This document shows, piece by piece, positions 1 through 8,440 of a stretch of 64,000 bases of DNA. The position numbers were made by a program, and so were the translations under genes. The DNA comes from Fusobacterium ulcerans (GTDB taxonomy: Bacteria > Fusobacteriota > Fusobacteriia > Fusobacteriales > Fusobacteriaceae), in NCBI RefSeq assembly GCF_003019675.1, contig NZ_CP028105.1:1876282-1940281 (forward strand). Reading direction: 5' to 3'. The notes beneath the pieces are model-generated. The model searched no databases and had not been told where the DNA came from. It worked only from the letters and a program-made list of their open reading frames with translations. How positions within the stretch are numbered: position 1 is the stretch's first letter; each line of letters starts with the position of its first letter.

Positions 1-639
1 GGGGAATATGCAGCTTTTGGAGCAGCAGGATATTTGAGCACAGAAGATACAGTAAAACTTACAAGTGCAAGAGGAAAATTTATGAATGATACAGCTGTAA
101 AAGTAAATGGTGGAATGGCTGCAATCATTGGACTTGACTCAGAAAAAATAAAAGAAGTATTAACAAATGTTGAAGGAATAGTAGAAGCAGTAAACTTTAA
201 TGAACCAAACCAGACAGTAATAGCTGGTCAAAAAGATGCTATTGAAAGAGCATGCACAGCTTTAAAAGAAGCTGGAGCAAGAAGAGCAATGCCTTTAGCA
301 GTATCTGGTCCTTTCCATTCTTCTCTAATGAAAGAAGCTGGAGAGAAATTAAAAGAAGAAGCAGAAAAATATACTTTCCAAATGACAGATGTAAAGCTTG
401 TAGCTAATACTACAGCTGATACTTTAAACAGTATTGAAGATATAAAAAATGAGATATATGCTCAAAGTTTTGGACCAGTAAAATGGGTAGATACTGTAAA
501 AAAATTAAAATCTGAGGGAGTAACAAAAATTTATGAAATTGGTCCTGGTAAAGTATTGGCGGGGCTTGTGAAAAAAATCGACAAGGAAATAGAAATAAAA
601 AATATAGAAAAACTTGAAGATTTGGAAAATTTAATGTAA
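1..639 (+). CDS. fabD: Malonyl-CoA:ACP transacylase FabD, C-terminal part (5' end outside window)
   Basis: This is the C-terminal two thirds of FabD, which moves malonyl groups from CoA to acyl carrier protein for fatty acid elongation. The frame is open from base 1 and begins GEYAAFGAAGYLS. That is the stretch just after the nucleophile serine of the family GHSLGEY motif, so the catalytic serine lies just off the left edge. The later AVSGPFHSSLM segment holds the second catalytic histidine, and VANTTAD and YEIGPGKVL are typical of the C-terminal part. An internal ATG could mimic a start, but the upstream codons match the family, so the gene is truncated by the window and not short. acpP and fabF follow in the same direction, the usual fab cluster order. 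Confidence 0.95.
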   Translation, partial: GEYAAFGAAGYLSTEDTVKLTSARGKFMNDTAVKVNGGMAAIIGLDSEKIKEVLTNVEGIVEAVNFNEPNQTVIAGQKDAIERACTALKEAGARRAMPLAVSGPFHSSLMKEAGEKLKEEAEKYTFQMTDVKLVANTTADTLNSIEDIKNEIYAQSFGPVKWVDTVKKLKSEGVTKIYEIGPGKVLAGLVKKIDKEIEIKNIEKLEDLENLM

Positions 640-684
640 AATCTAAGTATAATGCATAGATAAAGAATTTTAAGGAGGAAAAAA

Positions 685-909
685 ATGTTAGATAAAATAA
701 GAGAAATCGTAGTAGAACAATTAGGGGTTGACGCTGAACAAGTAACTCCAGAGGCTAACTTCGTAGAAGATTTAGGAGCAGATTCACTAGATACAGTTGA
801 ATTAATAATGGCTTTTGAAGAAGAATTCGATGTAGAAATTCCTGATACAGATGCTGAAAAAATCAAAACTGTACAAGACGTTATGGATTACATTGAAGCA
901 AAAAGATAA
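685..909 (+). CDS. acpP: Acyl carrier protein
   Basis: A 74-residue acidic acyl carrier protein. The phosphopantetheine attachment site is Ser34 in the GADSLD motif, followed by the conserved [17 protein letters not shown] helix II/III region. It carries growing acyl chains for FabD, FabF and the other Fab enzymes. AcpS, which loads its prosthetic group, is encoded in this same window at 53835. The ATG follows a strong AAGGAGG ribosome site eight bases upstream. The gene lies between fabD and fabF, and the hairpin after it probably lets acpP be expressed at a higher level than fabF, as is common for this gene. Length is normal for the family. Confidence 0.98.
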   Translation: MLDKIREIVVEQLGVDAEQVTPEANFVEDLGADSLDTVELIMAFEEEFDVEIPDTDAEKIKTVQDVMDYIEAKR

Positions 910-929
910 GAAAATCTAATATATTAAGA

Positions 930-953
930 AACGGGGTATGAATGTACCCCGTT
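930..953 (+). terminator. Intercistronic hairpin after acpP
   Basis: A 9-bp perfect stem (AACGGGGTA / TACCCCGTT) with a 6-base loop lies between acpP and fabF. It is followed only by CCTTATATATAG, so the U-tract is poor. It may be a leaky terminator or a 3' mRNA stabiliser that raises acpP message relative to fabF. Confidence 0.6.
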
Positions 954-991
954 CCTTATATATAGTATAATTATAAAGTAGAGGTGAGAGT

Positions 992-2230
992 GTGAAAAGA
1001 GTAGTAGTTACTGGACTTGGATTAATAACTGCGTTGGGGACTGGTTTAGAAAAAAGTTGGAAAAAAATATTAGCAGGAGAAACTGGAGTAGGGCTTATAG
1101 AGTCATATGATACTACAGATATGCCTGTTAAAATAGCAGCTGAAGTAAAAGATTTTGATCCATTAGAATTTGGAATTGAAAAAAAAGAAGTTAAAAAATT
1201 GGCAAGAAACACTCAATTTGCTATCGCTGCAACTAAAATGGCATTGGCAGATTCTGGTCTTGTTATAGATGAAAATAATTGTGAAGATGTAGGAGTAATT
1301 GTTTCTTCTGGTATTGGAGGAATAGAAATATTCGAAGGACAACATCAGACTATGCTTGAAAAGGGAGTAAAAAGAATATCTCCTTTTACTATACCTGGAA
1401 TGATATCTAACATGGCAGCAGGAAATATAGGGATATATTTTGGTGCAAAAGGACCAAATAAATCTATAGTTACAGCTTGTGCAGCAGGAACTCATTCGGT
1501 TGGGGATGCTTTTGAAATGATAAAAACAGGAAGAGCTAAAGTGATGATAGCTGGAGGAACTGAAGCTTCTATTACTCCATTTGCAATGAATGCTTTTGCT
1601 AACATGAAGGCACTATCTACTAGAAATGATGAGCCTCAAAAAGCTTCAAGACCATTCTCAGCAGACAGAGACGGATTTGTAATGGGAGAAGGAGCTGGAA
1701 TTCTTATTCTTGAAGAATTAGAATCAGCTAAAGCAAGAGGAGCAAAAATATATGCTGAAGTAGTAGGGTATGGAGAAACTTGTGATGCATATCATATAAC
1801 TGCACCAGCTGATGGTGGAGAGGGAGCTGCAAGAGCTTTCAAAATGGCATTAAAAGAGGGAGACATTGATTTAAATGATGTTGACTATATAAATGCACAT
1901 GGAACATCTACACCTGCAAATGATAAAAATGAAACTATGGCAATAAAAACTGTATTTGGTGAAAGAGCTAAAGAACTTTTAGTTTCTTCTACTAAGGGAG
2001 CTACAGGGCATGGACTAGGGGCAGCAGGAGGAATTGAAGCTGTATTAATAGCTAATACTATTTTTACAGGAGTAGTACCGCCTACTATCAACTATGATAA
2101 TCCTGATGAAGTTTGTGACCTTAACTATGTACCAAATGCACCAGTAGAAAGAACTGTAGAAGTAGCTATGTCAAGTTCTCTTGGATTTGGTGGACATAAT
2201 GCTGTTATAGCAATGAGAAAATATAAATAA
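992..2230 (+). CDS. fabF: Beta-ketoacyl-ACP synthase II
   Basis: A 412-residue condensing enzyme of the thiolase fold, which elongates acyl-ACP with malonyl-ACP. The Cys-His-His triad is visible: Cys163 in VTACAAGTHS, His303 in NAHGTSTPAND and His340 in KGATGHGLGAAGG. The N-terminus (KRVVVTGLGLITALG) matches the family at full length. Translation starts at a GTG with GAGGTGAG just upstream; no in-frame ATG fits the family N-terminus. FabF extends unsaturated chains and helps adjust membrane fluidity. It follows acpP and precedes rnc with an 18-base gap, so the fatty acid genes and rnc are probably co-transcribed, an arrangement seen in many bacteria. Confidence 0.97.
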   Translation: MKRVVVTGLGLITALGTGLEKSWKKILAGETGVGLIESYDTTDMPVKIAAEVKDFDPLEFGIEKKEVKKLARNTQFAIAATKMALADSGLVIDENNCEDVGVIVSSGIGGIEIFEGQHQTMLEKGVKRISPFTIPGMISNMAAGNIGIYFGAKGPNKSIVTACAAGTHSVGDAFEMIKTGRAKVMIAGGTEASITPFAMNAFANMKALSTRNDEPQKASRPFSADRDGFVMGEGAGILILEELESAKARGAKIYAEVVGYGETCDAYHITAPADGGEGAARAFKMALKEGDIDLNDVDYINAHGTSTPANDKNETMAIKTVFGERAKELLVSSTKGATGHGLGAAGGIEAVLIANTIFTGVVPPTINYDNPDEVCDLNYVPNAPVERTVEVAMSSSLGFGGHNAVIAMRKYK

Positions 2231-2248
2231 TATAATAAGGAGGATAAG

Positions 2249-2956
2249 TTGAAAAGGAATTATTTAGAGCTTGAAGGAAACTTAGGTTATTCTTTTAATA
2301 ATAAAGAGCTTTTAAAAAATTCACTTATCCATAGATCTTTTGGAAATGAACACTGGAGATATAAAAAAATAAGCAATGAAAGACTAGAACTGCTGGGAGA
2401 TGCAGTTCTAGATCTTGTTGTTACTGAATATCTTTATAAAAGCCATGAAAGTTCAACTGAGGGAGACTTAGCCAAAATAAAATCTATGGTTGTAAGTGAA
2501 CCTGTACTGGCATCTATTTCTAAAAAAATGGATGTTGGAAAATATCTTCTTTTAAGCAAAGGAGAAGAAATGACAGGTGGAAGAGAGAGAAGCTCTATAT
2601 TGGGAGATGCATTTGAAGCAATATTAGGAGCAATATATCTTGATTCAGATTTTGAAACAGCAAAAAAATATGCTTTGAGTCATATACAGGATTCAATAGA
2701 TCATGTAGATAAAAATGAAGATATATTAGATTTTAAAACTATACTGCAAGAATACAGTCAAAGAGAATATAAAATAATACCATCTTATGAAGTGATAAGA
2801 GAAACTGGGCCTGATCATCAGAAAATATTTGAAATAGAAGTAAAGATTGGTGATAGAACAGGAAGAGGAACAGGAAAAAATAAAAAAAGTGCAGAACAAT
2901 CAGCAGCTAAAGAATTATGTAAAAAGTTAGGTGTAAAAACACATGAAGCACTATAA
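2249..2956 (+). CDS. rnc: Ribonuclease III
   Basis: A 235-residue RNase III, which cleaves double-stranded RNA in rRNA precursors and regulated mRNAs. The N-terminal catalytic domain has the signature NERLELLGDAVLDLV at about residues 43-57, with the metal-binding acidic residues Glu47 and Asp51. A second acidic site sits in GDAFEAILGAIYLD. The C-terminal part from about residue 160 is a double-stranded RNA-binding domain ending in KKSAEQSAAKELCKKL. The start is a TTG placed 5 bases after a perfect AAGGAGG. The 3' end overlaps the next gene by 14 bases, so the two are probably translationally coupled. Confidence 0.96.
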   Translation: MKRNYLELEGNLGYSFNNKELLKNSLIHRSFGNEHWRYKKISNERLELLGDAVLDLVVTEYLYKSHESSTEGDLAKIKSMVVSEPVLASISKKMDVGKYLLLSKGEEMTGGRERSSILGDAFEAILGAIYLDSDFETAKKYALSHIQDSIDHVDKNEDILDFKTILQEYSQREYKIIPSYEVIRETGPDHQKIFEIEVKIGDRTGRGTGKNKKSAEQSAAKELCKKLGVKTHEAL

Positions 2957-3983
2957 TATTCCCATCTTCATAAGTCATTTTGGATGCCCTAATGCTTGTG
3001 TTTTCTGTAATCAAAAGAAAATAAATGGACGTGAAACTGATGTGACAATGGAAGATCTGAAAGAAACAATAGAAACATATTTAGAAACTCTGCCAAAGAA
3101 TTCCAAAAAAGAAGTGGCTTTTTTTGGTGGAACTTTTACAGGGATCTCTTTTGATCTCCAGAGACAATATCTAGAGACGGTACATGAATATATTAAGAAG
3201 GGATTAGTAGACGGTATAAGACTATCTACAAGGCCTGACTGCATAAATAAAGAGATAGTGGAACAGTTGAAAAAATATGGAGTGACTTCAGTAGAACTTG
3301 GAGTTCAGTCTTTAGATGAAAAAGTATTGAAAGCAACAGCAAGGTACTATCCAGCAGAGGTAGTAGCTGAAGCATGCAGTTTGTTGAAAGAATATAATAT
3401 AGAACTGGGAATACAGCTTATGATAGGTCTTCCTGAATCAACATTTGAAAGTGATTTTTTCACAGCAGAAAAAGCTCTGAAAATGAATCCTGATACAGCA
3501 AGAATATACCCAACTCTTGTAATAAAAGGAACAAAGATGGAAGAGATGTTCAAAGATGGAGAGTATAAGGCTTTATCTATTGAAGAGGCAGTGGAAAGAA
3601 CTAGAAAAATATACTCACTCCTAGAGAGTAGTGGGGTGAATGTAATAAGAGTTGGATTGCAACCAAGTGAAGACTTAAGAGAAGAAGGGGTAGTTTTGGG
3701 AGGACCCTTTCATCCAGCTTTCAGAGAACTTGTGGAGACAGAGATCTACTATAATTTTTTTAAAACTATAGCAGATAGAGAAAAAAAATTAGATATAAGA
3801 GCAAATGAGAGAAATATATCAAGACTAGTAGGAATAAAAAAAGCAAATAGAGAGAGACTGAAGGAATATTTTAATATAAAAATAGACAATAGTATTGGAA
3901 AAAATGAAGTCATTGTAAATGACAGAATATATTCAAGACTAGATATCCTTAGAAAGGAGATTAATGAACCAGATAGTAATTAA
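2943..3983 (+). CDS. Radical SAM protein, Elp3-like family, between rnc and rng
   Basis: A 346-residue radical SAM enzyme. The 4Fe-4S cluster cysteines are Cys15, Cys19 and Cys22 in GCPNACVFC (CX3CX2C). FFGGTFTG is the SAM-contacting glycine-rich strand, and STRPD, ELGVQS and GLPEST are the usual later strands of the TIM-like barrel. It resembles the N-terminal radical SAM half of Elp3 but lacks the acetyltransferase half, so tRNA uridine modification by the Elp3 route is not implied. The substrate is unknown. The ATG lies inside the end of rnc (14-base overlap), and the end overlaps rng by 20 bases. Both neighbours act on RNA, which hints at RNA modification or processing, but that is inference. 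Confidence 0.8.
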   Translation: MKHYNIPIFISHFGCPNACVFCNQKKINGRETDVTMEDLKETIETYLETLPKNSKKEVAFFGGTFTGISFDLQRQYLETVHEYIKKGLVDGIRLSTRPDCINKEIVEQLKKYGVTSVELGVQSLDEKVLKATARYYPAEVVAEACSLLKEYNIELGIQLMIGLPESTFESDFFTAEKALKMNPDTARIYPTLVIKGTKMEEMFKDGEYKALSIEEAVERTRKIYSLLESSGVNVIRVGLQPSEDLREEGVVLGGPFHPAFRELVETEIYYNFFKTIADREKKLDIRANERNISRLVGIKKANRERLKEYFNIKIDNSIGKNEVIVNDRIYSRLDILRKEINEPDSN

Positions 3984-5433
3984 TATAGATGAGTTTCAAT
4001 CCAGAGCAGCAATAATAGAAGATGGAAAAGTTGTAGAAATTCTTGTAGAGAGAGAAGAAGAGGGAAGAATAAATGGAAGTATATACAAGGGAAAAGTAGC
4101 CAATGTCCTTCCAGGAATGGAGTCAGCTTTTGTTAATATCGGACTGGAAAAAAATGGTTTTCTTTATGTAAATGATTTGAGAGAATTTGAAGAAAAATAT
4201 TTAGATGGGATATTAAACAGCAGCAGGCCTATAGAAGATATACTTAATGTAGGAGACGATGTAGTGGTACAGATACTCAATGAGCCTCGAGGAACAAAAG
4301 GAGCTAGAGTCACTACACATTTTACAATACCAGGAAAATATCTGGTGCTTATGCCTAATAATGATCATATAGCTATTTCAAAAAAAATAAGAGATGAAGA
4401 AGAGAGAGAAAGATTAGAAAATATATTTAAAGAGATAAAGCCTGAAAATATGGGTGTAATAATAAGAACAGCTGCTTTTGGAAAAAGTGAGTTCCATTTT
4501 GAAAGGGAGATAGAATATCTTGTAAAGAAATGGGAGGATATAGAAAAGAAAATAAAGGGAGCTAAAATAGGAGAGGTACTGTATAAAGATAATGGAATTA
4601 TAACTACAGTATTAAGAGATATTTTCTCTAATGACATAGACGAGCTTATAGTAGACAATGAAGAGGTATACTGGGAGGTAATAGATTATATTAACGCTTT
4701 CAGTGAGAAGACTCTTAAAACAAAAATAAAGCTGTACAGAGATGGAAAAGAAAAGGATATCTTTGATTTATATGGTATAAATGAAGAGATAGATAAAGCA
4801 CTTAATGAAGTGGTATGGTTAGAGTGTGGAGGATATCTTGTTATTCAGAAGACAGAAGCTCTTATCAGTATTGATGTAAATACAGGAAAGAACACGGGAA
4901 GTTTAAATCTTGAAGAGACAGTTGTAAATACTAATATAGAGGCAGCCAAAGAGATACCTAGACAGCTTAGACTTAGAAATTTTGGTGGGATAATAATAAT
5001 AGATTTTATTGATATGAGAGTGGAAGAGGATAAAATCAAAGTACTTGAAGCTTTGGAAAAACATTTACAAAGAGACAGAATAAAAAATAATATAGTTCAT
5101 TTCACTGATCTGGGACTTGTAGAGATGACAAGAAAACGTGCTGGGAAACCTCTGGCATATTATTTTCAGGAAGTATGTCCACATTGTAATGGAACTGGAA
5201 AAATAAAATCACAAGATGCACTTATTCATGAGCTCATGAAAGAAATCAAGATGTGTTCAGAAGATAAAGATATCAGTACAATAAAAGTGAAATTATCAAA
5301 AACACTTATAGAATCTTTTAAGGAAATATATTTTGAAATTATTAAAGAGTTCTTAAAAATGAAGAAAAAGGCTATAGAATTAGAAGTTGATACAAATAAT
5401 AGTTGCCAATATGAAATAATTCTGGTTAAATAG
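3964..5433 (+). CDS. rng: Ribonuclease E/G family endoribonuclease
   Basis: A 489-residue single-strand-specific endoribonuclease of the RNase G type, acting in rRNA 5' maturation and mRNA decay. An S1-like RNA-binding segment sits at about residues 35-120 (NGSIYKGKVANVLPGMESAFVNIG). The catalytic acidic residues are in LISIDVNTG and IIIIDFIDM. CPHCNG further on is the zinc-link CXXC that joins subunits into dimers. There is no long C-terminal degradosome scaffold, so it is RNase G-like. It overlaps the upstream radical SAM gene by 20 bases and is followed closely by coaD. Confidence 0.93.
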   Translation: MNQIVINIDEFQSRAAIIEDGKVVEILVEREEEGRINGSIYKGKVANVLPGMESAFVNIGLEKNGFLYVNDLREFEEKYLDGILNSSRPIEDILNVGDDVVVQILNEPRGTKGARVTTHFTIPGKYLVLMPNNDHIAISKKIRDEEERERLENIFKEIKPENMGVIIRTAAFGKSEFHFEREIEYLVKKWEDIEKKIKGAKIGEVLYKDNGIITTVLRDIFSNDIDELIVDNEEVYWEVIDYINAFSEKTLKTKIKLYRDGKEKDIFDLYGINEEIDKALNEVVWLECGGYLVIQKTEALISIDVNTGKNTGSLNLEETVVNTNIEAAKEIPRQLRLRNFGGIIIIDFIDMRVEEDKIKVLEALEKHLQRDRIKNNIVHFTDLGLVEMTRKRAGKPLAYYFQEVCPHCNGTGKIKSQDALIHELMKEIKMCSEDKDISTIKVKLSKTLIESFKEIYFEIIKEFLKMKKKAIELEVDTNNSCQYEIILVK

Positions 5434-5444
5434 AGGAGAGAACT

Positions 5445-5939
5445 ATGAAAATAGGTGTTTATGCTGGAAGCTTTGATCCTATAACTAAGGGTCATTATGA
5501 TGTTATAAAAAAATCATTAAAAATAACAGATAAGCTTATTGTGGCAGTTATGAACAATAGCAATAAAAAAGGATGGTTTTCTCTTGAAGAGAGAAAAGAT
5601 ATGATAAAACTCCTAGTTGGAGAAGATAGTGATAGAATAGAAGTGAAAAGTTTTGACGGACTACTGATAAATTTTATGAAAGAAAATGGAGCTGATATAA
5701 TAATCAGAGGATTGAGAGCGGTTTCAGATTATGAATATGAACTGGGATATGCTTTTGCCAATCATGATCTCTCTTATGGAGAAATAGAGACTGTATTTAT
5801 TCCAGCTGCAAGAGAATATATGTATTTGAGTTCTAGTTCAGTAAGAGAAGCAGCCATGGTAGGAGCCAGACTTGATATATTTGTAGATGATAAAATAGCT
5901 GAGATAGTGAAGGAAAAAGCAAAAACTATCAAAGGATAG
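5445..5939 (+). CDS. coaD: Phosphopantetheine adenylyltransferase
   Basis: A 164-residue enzyme for the penultimate step of coenzyme A synthesis (4'-phosphopantetheine + ATP to dephospho-CoA). The nucleotidyltransferase signature GSFDPITKGH is at residues 8-17, with the HXGH-type histidine at 17. The matching C-terminal ATP-binding segment is YLSSSSVREAA, and IIRGLRAVSDYEYE is characteristic of CoaD. The ATG follows GAGGAG. It sits in the tight plus-strand run with rng upstream and radA 8 bases downstream. Confidence 0.97.
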   Translation: MKIGVYAGSFDPITKGHYDVIKKSLKITDKLIVAVMNNSNKKGWFSLEERKDMIKLLVGEDSDRIEVKSFDGLLINFMKENGADIIIRGLRAVSDYEYELGYAFANHDLSYGEIETVFIPAAREYMYLSSSSVREAAMVGARLDIFVDDKIAEIVKEKAKTIKG

Positions 5940-5947
5940 GAGAAAAA

Positions 5948-7339
5948 GTGGCTAAAAATAAAAGTTTTTATGTTTGTGGTGAATGTGGATATAAATCATC
6001 TAAATGGATGGGAAAGTGTCCTCAATGCAATGAATGGGGTACTTTTGAGGAAGAGATAGAGATAACATCAGCAGGGGCACCTGTAGTTTCTTCAGCTGTT
6101 TCTGTAAAAGAGACTGCTGAAAAAGTATATTCATTTTCAGATATAAAAATGGAAGATATGTATAGATACAAAACTGGAGTAGAAGAATTTGACAGAGTAC
6201 TTGGAGGAGGACTCCTTCAGGGAGAAGTAGTACTGGTAACAGGAAATCCAGGGATAGGAAAATCTACTCTTTTGCTTCAGGTAGCAGATAAATATACATC
6301 CTATGGAACAGTCATATATATTTCTGGAGAGGAATCACCTTCTCAGGTAAAAAACAGGGGAGAGAGACTTAAAATAAATGCAAAAGATCTATTCCTTATG
6401 GCTGAAACAGATGTTTCAAGTATTTATGAGTATCTTATAGCCAAAAAACCTAAAGTAGTAATAGTGGACTCAATACAGACTTTGTATAATTCTTCACTGG
6501 ATTCTATACCAGGAACTCCTACACAAATCAGAGAGTGCACTTTAAAGATAATAGAGCTTGCTAAAAAATATAATATATCATTTTTTATAGTAGGACATAT
6601 AACTAAAGATGGAAAAGTGGCAGGACCAAAAATGCTTGAGCATATGGTAGATGCTGTATTTAATTTTGAAGGAGAAGAGGGGCTCTTCTACAGGATATTG
6701 AGAAGTACTAAAAATAGATTTGGTTCAACTAATGAACTGGCTGTTTTCAGTATGGAAGAAGATGGAATGAAAGAGATAAAAAACTCCTCTGAATATTTTT
6801 TAAGTGAAAGAGACGAAAAAAATGCAGGAAGCATGGTAGTTCCTGTTTTAGAAGGAACAAAAGTATTTCTTTTAGAGATACAGACACTTCTTACTGAATC
6901 AAGTGTTGGGATACCAAAAAGAATAGTTCAGGGATTTGACAGAAACAGAATACAGATACTTACCGCAATAGCAGAGAAAAAAATGCACATGAGCCTTGCT
7001 ATGAAGGATATGTTTGTAAATATACCAGGGGGCTTGAATATAGAAGACCCAGCAGCAGATTTAGCTGTCCTTATATCCCTTCTGTCAGTATACAGAGGAG
7101 TAGAAATAAGTCAAAAAATAGCAGCTATTGGAGAGTTAGGATTAAGGGGAGAAATCAGAAAAGTTTTTTTTATTGAAAAAAGGCTGAAAGAGCTTGAAAA
7201 ATTAGGATTTAAAGGAGTATATATTCCAGAAGCTAATAGAAAAGAGATAGAAAAAAATAGTAATAAATATAAATTAAAATTAATATATTTAAAAAATTTA
7301 GAAGAACTTTTAGAAAGGATGAACAAGGATGGTCAATAA
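5948..7339 (+). CDS. radA: DNA repair protein RadA/Sms
   Basis: A 463-residue RadA, a RecA-like ATPase that helps branch migration in recombination and natural transformation. The N-terminal zinc finger has Cys10, Cys13, Cys24 and Cys27 (CGEC ... CPQC). Walker A is GNPGIGKST at residues 99-107, and the family-specific KNRFG motif is present (KNRFGSTNE). The C-terminal third is Lon-protease-like (GLNIEDPAADLAV, GELGLRGEIRKV). The start is GTG with AGGAG close upstream. The last 11 bases overlap disA, the well-known radA-disA order of Gram-positive bacteria. Confidence 0.96.
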   Translation: MAKNKSFYVCGECGYKSSKWMGKCPQCNEWGTFEEEIEITSAGAPVVSSAVSVKETAEKVYSFSDIKMEDMYRYKTGVEEFDRVLGGGLLQGEVVLVTGNPGIGKSTLLLQVADKYTSYGTVIYISGEESPSQVKNRGERLKINAKDLFLMAETDVSSIYEYLIAKKPKVVIVDSIQTLYNSSLDSIPGTPTQIRECTLKIIELAKKYNISFFIVGHITKDGKVAGPKMLEHMVDAVFNFEGEEGLFYRILRSTKNRFGSTNELAVFSMEEDGMKEIKNSSEYFLSERDEKNAGSMVVPVLEGTKVFLLEIQTLLTESSVGIPKRIVQGFDRNRIQILTAIAEKKMHMSLAMKDMFVNIPGGLNIEDPAADLAVLISLLSVYRGVEISQKIAAIGELGLRGEIRKVFFIEKRLKELEKLGFKGVYIPEANRKEIEKNSNKYKLKLIYLKNLEELLERMNKDGQ

Positions 7340-8378
7340 AAAGCTTGAAGAAATGCTCTTGCAAATAACTCCCGGAACGCCTCTGAGAGAAGGATTGTAT
7401 AATATCATTGATGCAGGAATAGGTGCTTTGATAGTAGTTGGAATGGATGAATCAGTAGAAAAAATGCTTGATGGTGGATTTTATATAAATTGTGACTATA
7501 CACCAGAAAGAATGTTTGAGTTGGCTAAAATGGATGGAGCTATAATAGTTGATGAAGAATGTAAAACAATAATATATGCAAATGTACATCTTCAAGTTGA
7601 CAGAAAATATTCATCTGAAGAAAGCGGAACTAGACACAGAACTGCTCAAAGAGCAGGTAAACAGACTGGGAAATTAGTCGTAGCTGTATCTGAAAGAAGA
7701 AAAACTATAAGTTTATATAAAGGCGACATGAGATATAAACTTAAAAATATGGCTGAGATTATGAATGAAGCATCACAAGCTTTAAAAACTATGGAAAGAT
7801 ACAGATATGTATTGGATAAATCATTGGCAAATCTAACTATATTGGAACTTGATGATATAGTGACTATTTATGATGCTGCATTAGTTTTACAAAGATTTGA
7901 AATGATGATGAGAATAGAGGAAGAGCTAGAAGGCTATGTAGTGGAACTTGGAACAGAAGGAAGACTCATAGAACTTCAATTAGAAGATTTAGCTCAGGAT
8001 ATTCATGAAGAGATGCTGGAATTTTTAAGTGACTATAAGAGTGAAGAAGTTGAATATGAAAGTATCATTACACAGCTTAGGGAATTTACTAATACTGAAC
8101 TTCTTGAAATTGAAAACTTTGCAAGTGTTCTTGGATATAAGAAAAGCTACAGCAGCTTAGATAATAAAATAAGCCCTAAGGGATATAGAATTCTTGGAAA
8201 AATAAGCAAACTTACAAAGAAAGATATTGAAAAATTAGTATCTAACTATGGAGAACTTTCTTCTATACAGGAAGCTCCTATTGAAGAACTATCAGATACA
8301 AAGTTGAGTAAATTAAAAATAAAAGCTATAAAAAATGGTTTGAAAAGGCTTAAATTTACAGTAGAATTAGAAAAATAA
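7329..8378 (+). CDS. disA: DNA integrity scanning protein / diadenylate cyclase DisA
   Basis: A 349-residue DisA, which makes cyclic di-AMP from two ATP and scans DNA for branched structures. The N-terminal DAC domain carries DGA at residues 69-71 and GTRHRTA at 100-106, both part of the active site. A helical linker follows, and the C-terminal part has helix-hairpin-helix-like DNA-binding character (SPKGYRILGKISKLTKKDIEKLV, then IEELSDTKLSKLK). The start codon lies within the end of radA. In Bacillus, RadA binds DisA and lowers its activity, so the overlap is functionally sensible. A strong terminator follows directly. Confidence 0.95.
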   Translation: MVNKKLEEMLLQITPGTPLREGLYNIIDAGIGALIVVGMDESVEKMLDGGFYINCDYTPERMFELAKMDGAIIVDEECKTIIYANVHLQVDRKYSSEESGTRHRTAQRAGKQTGKLVVAVSERRKTISLYKGDMRYKLKNMAEIMNEASQALKTMERYRYVLDKSLANLTILELDDIVTIYDAALVLQRFEMMMRIEEELEGYVVELGTEGRLIELQLEDLAQDIHEEMLEFLSDYKSEEVEYESIITQLREFTNTELLEIENFASVLGYKKSYSSLDNKISPKGYRILGKISKLTKKDIEKLVSNYGELSSIQEAPIEELSDTKLSKLKIKAIKNGLKRLKFTVELEK

Positions 8379-8389
8379 AAAAAATTATT

Positions 8390-8440
8390 GAGGATAACCT
8401 TTAAGCAGAAATATTGCTTTTATAGGTTATCCTCTTTTTT
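8390..8440 (+). terminator. Bidirectional terminator between disA and the binding-protein gene
   Basis: An 11-bp stem GAGGATAACCT (8390-8400) / AGGTTATCCTC (8424-8434), with a smaller hairpin AAGCA/TGCTT in its loop, is followed by a T-run. The A-run on the other side gives a T-tract in the opposite direction, so it can end both converging transcripts. Confidence 0.85.
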
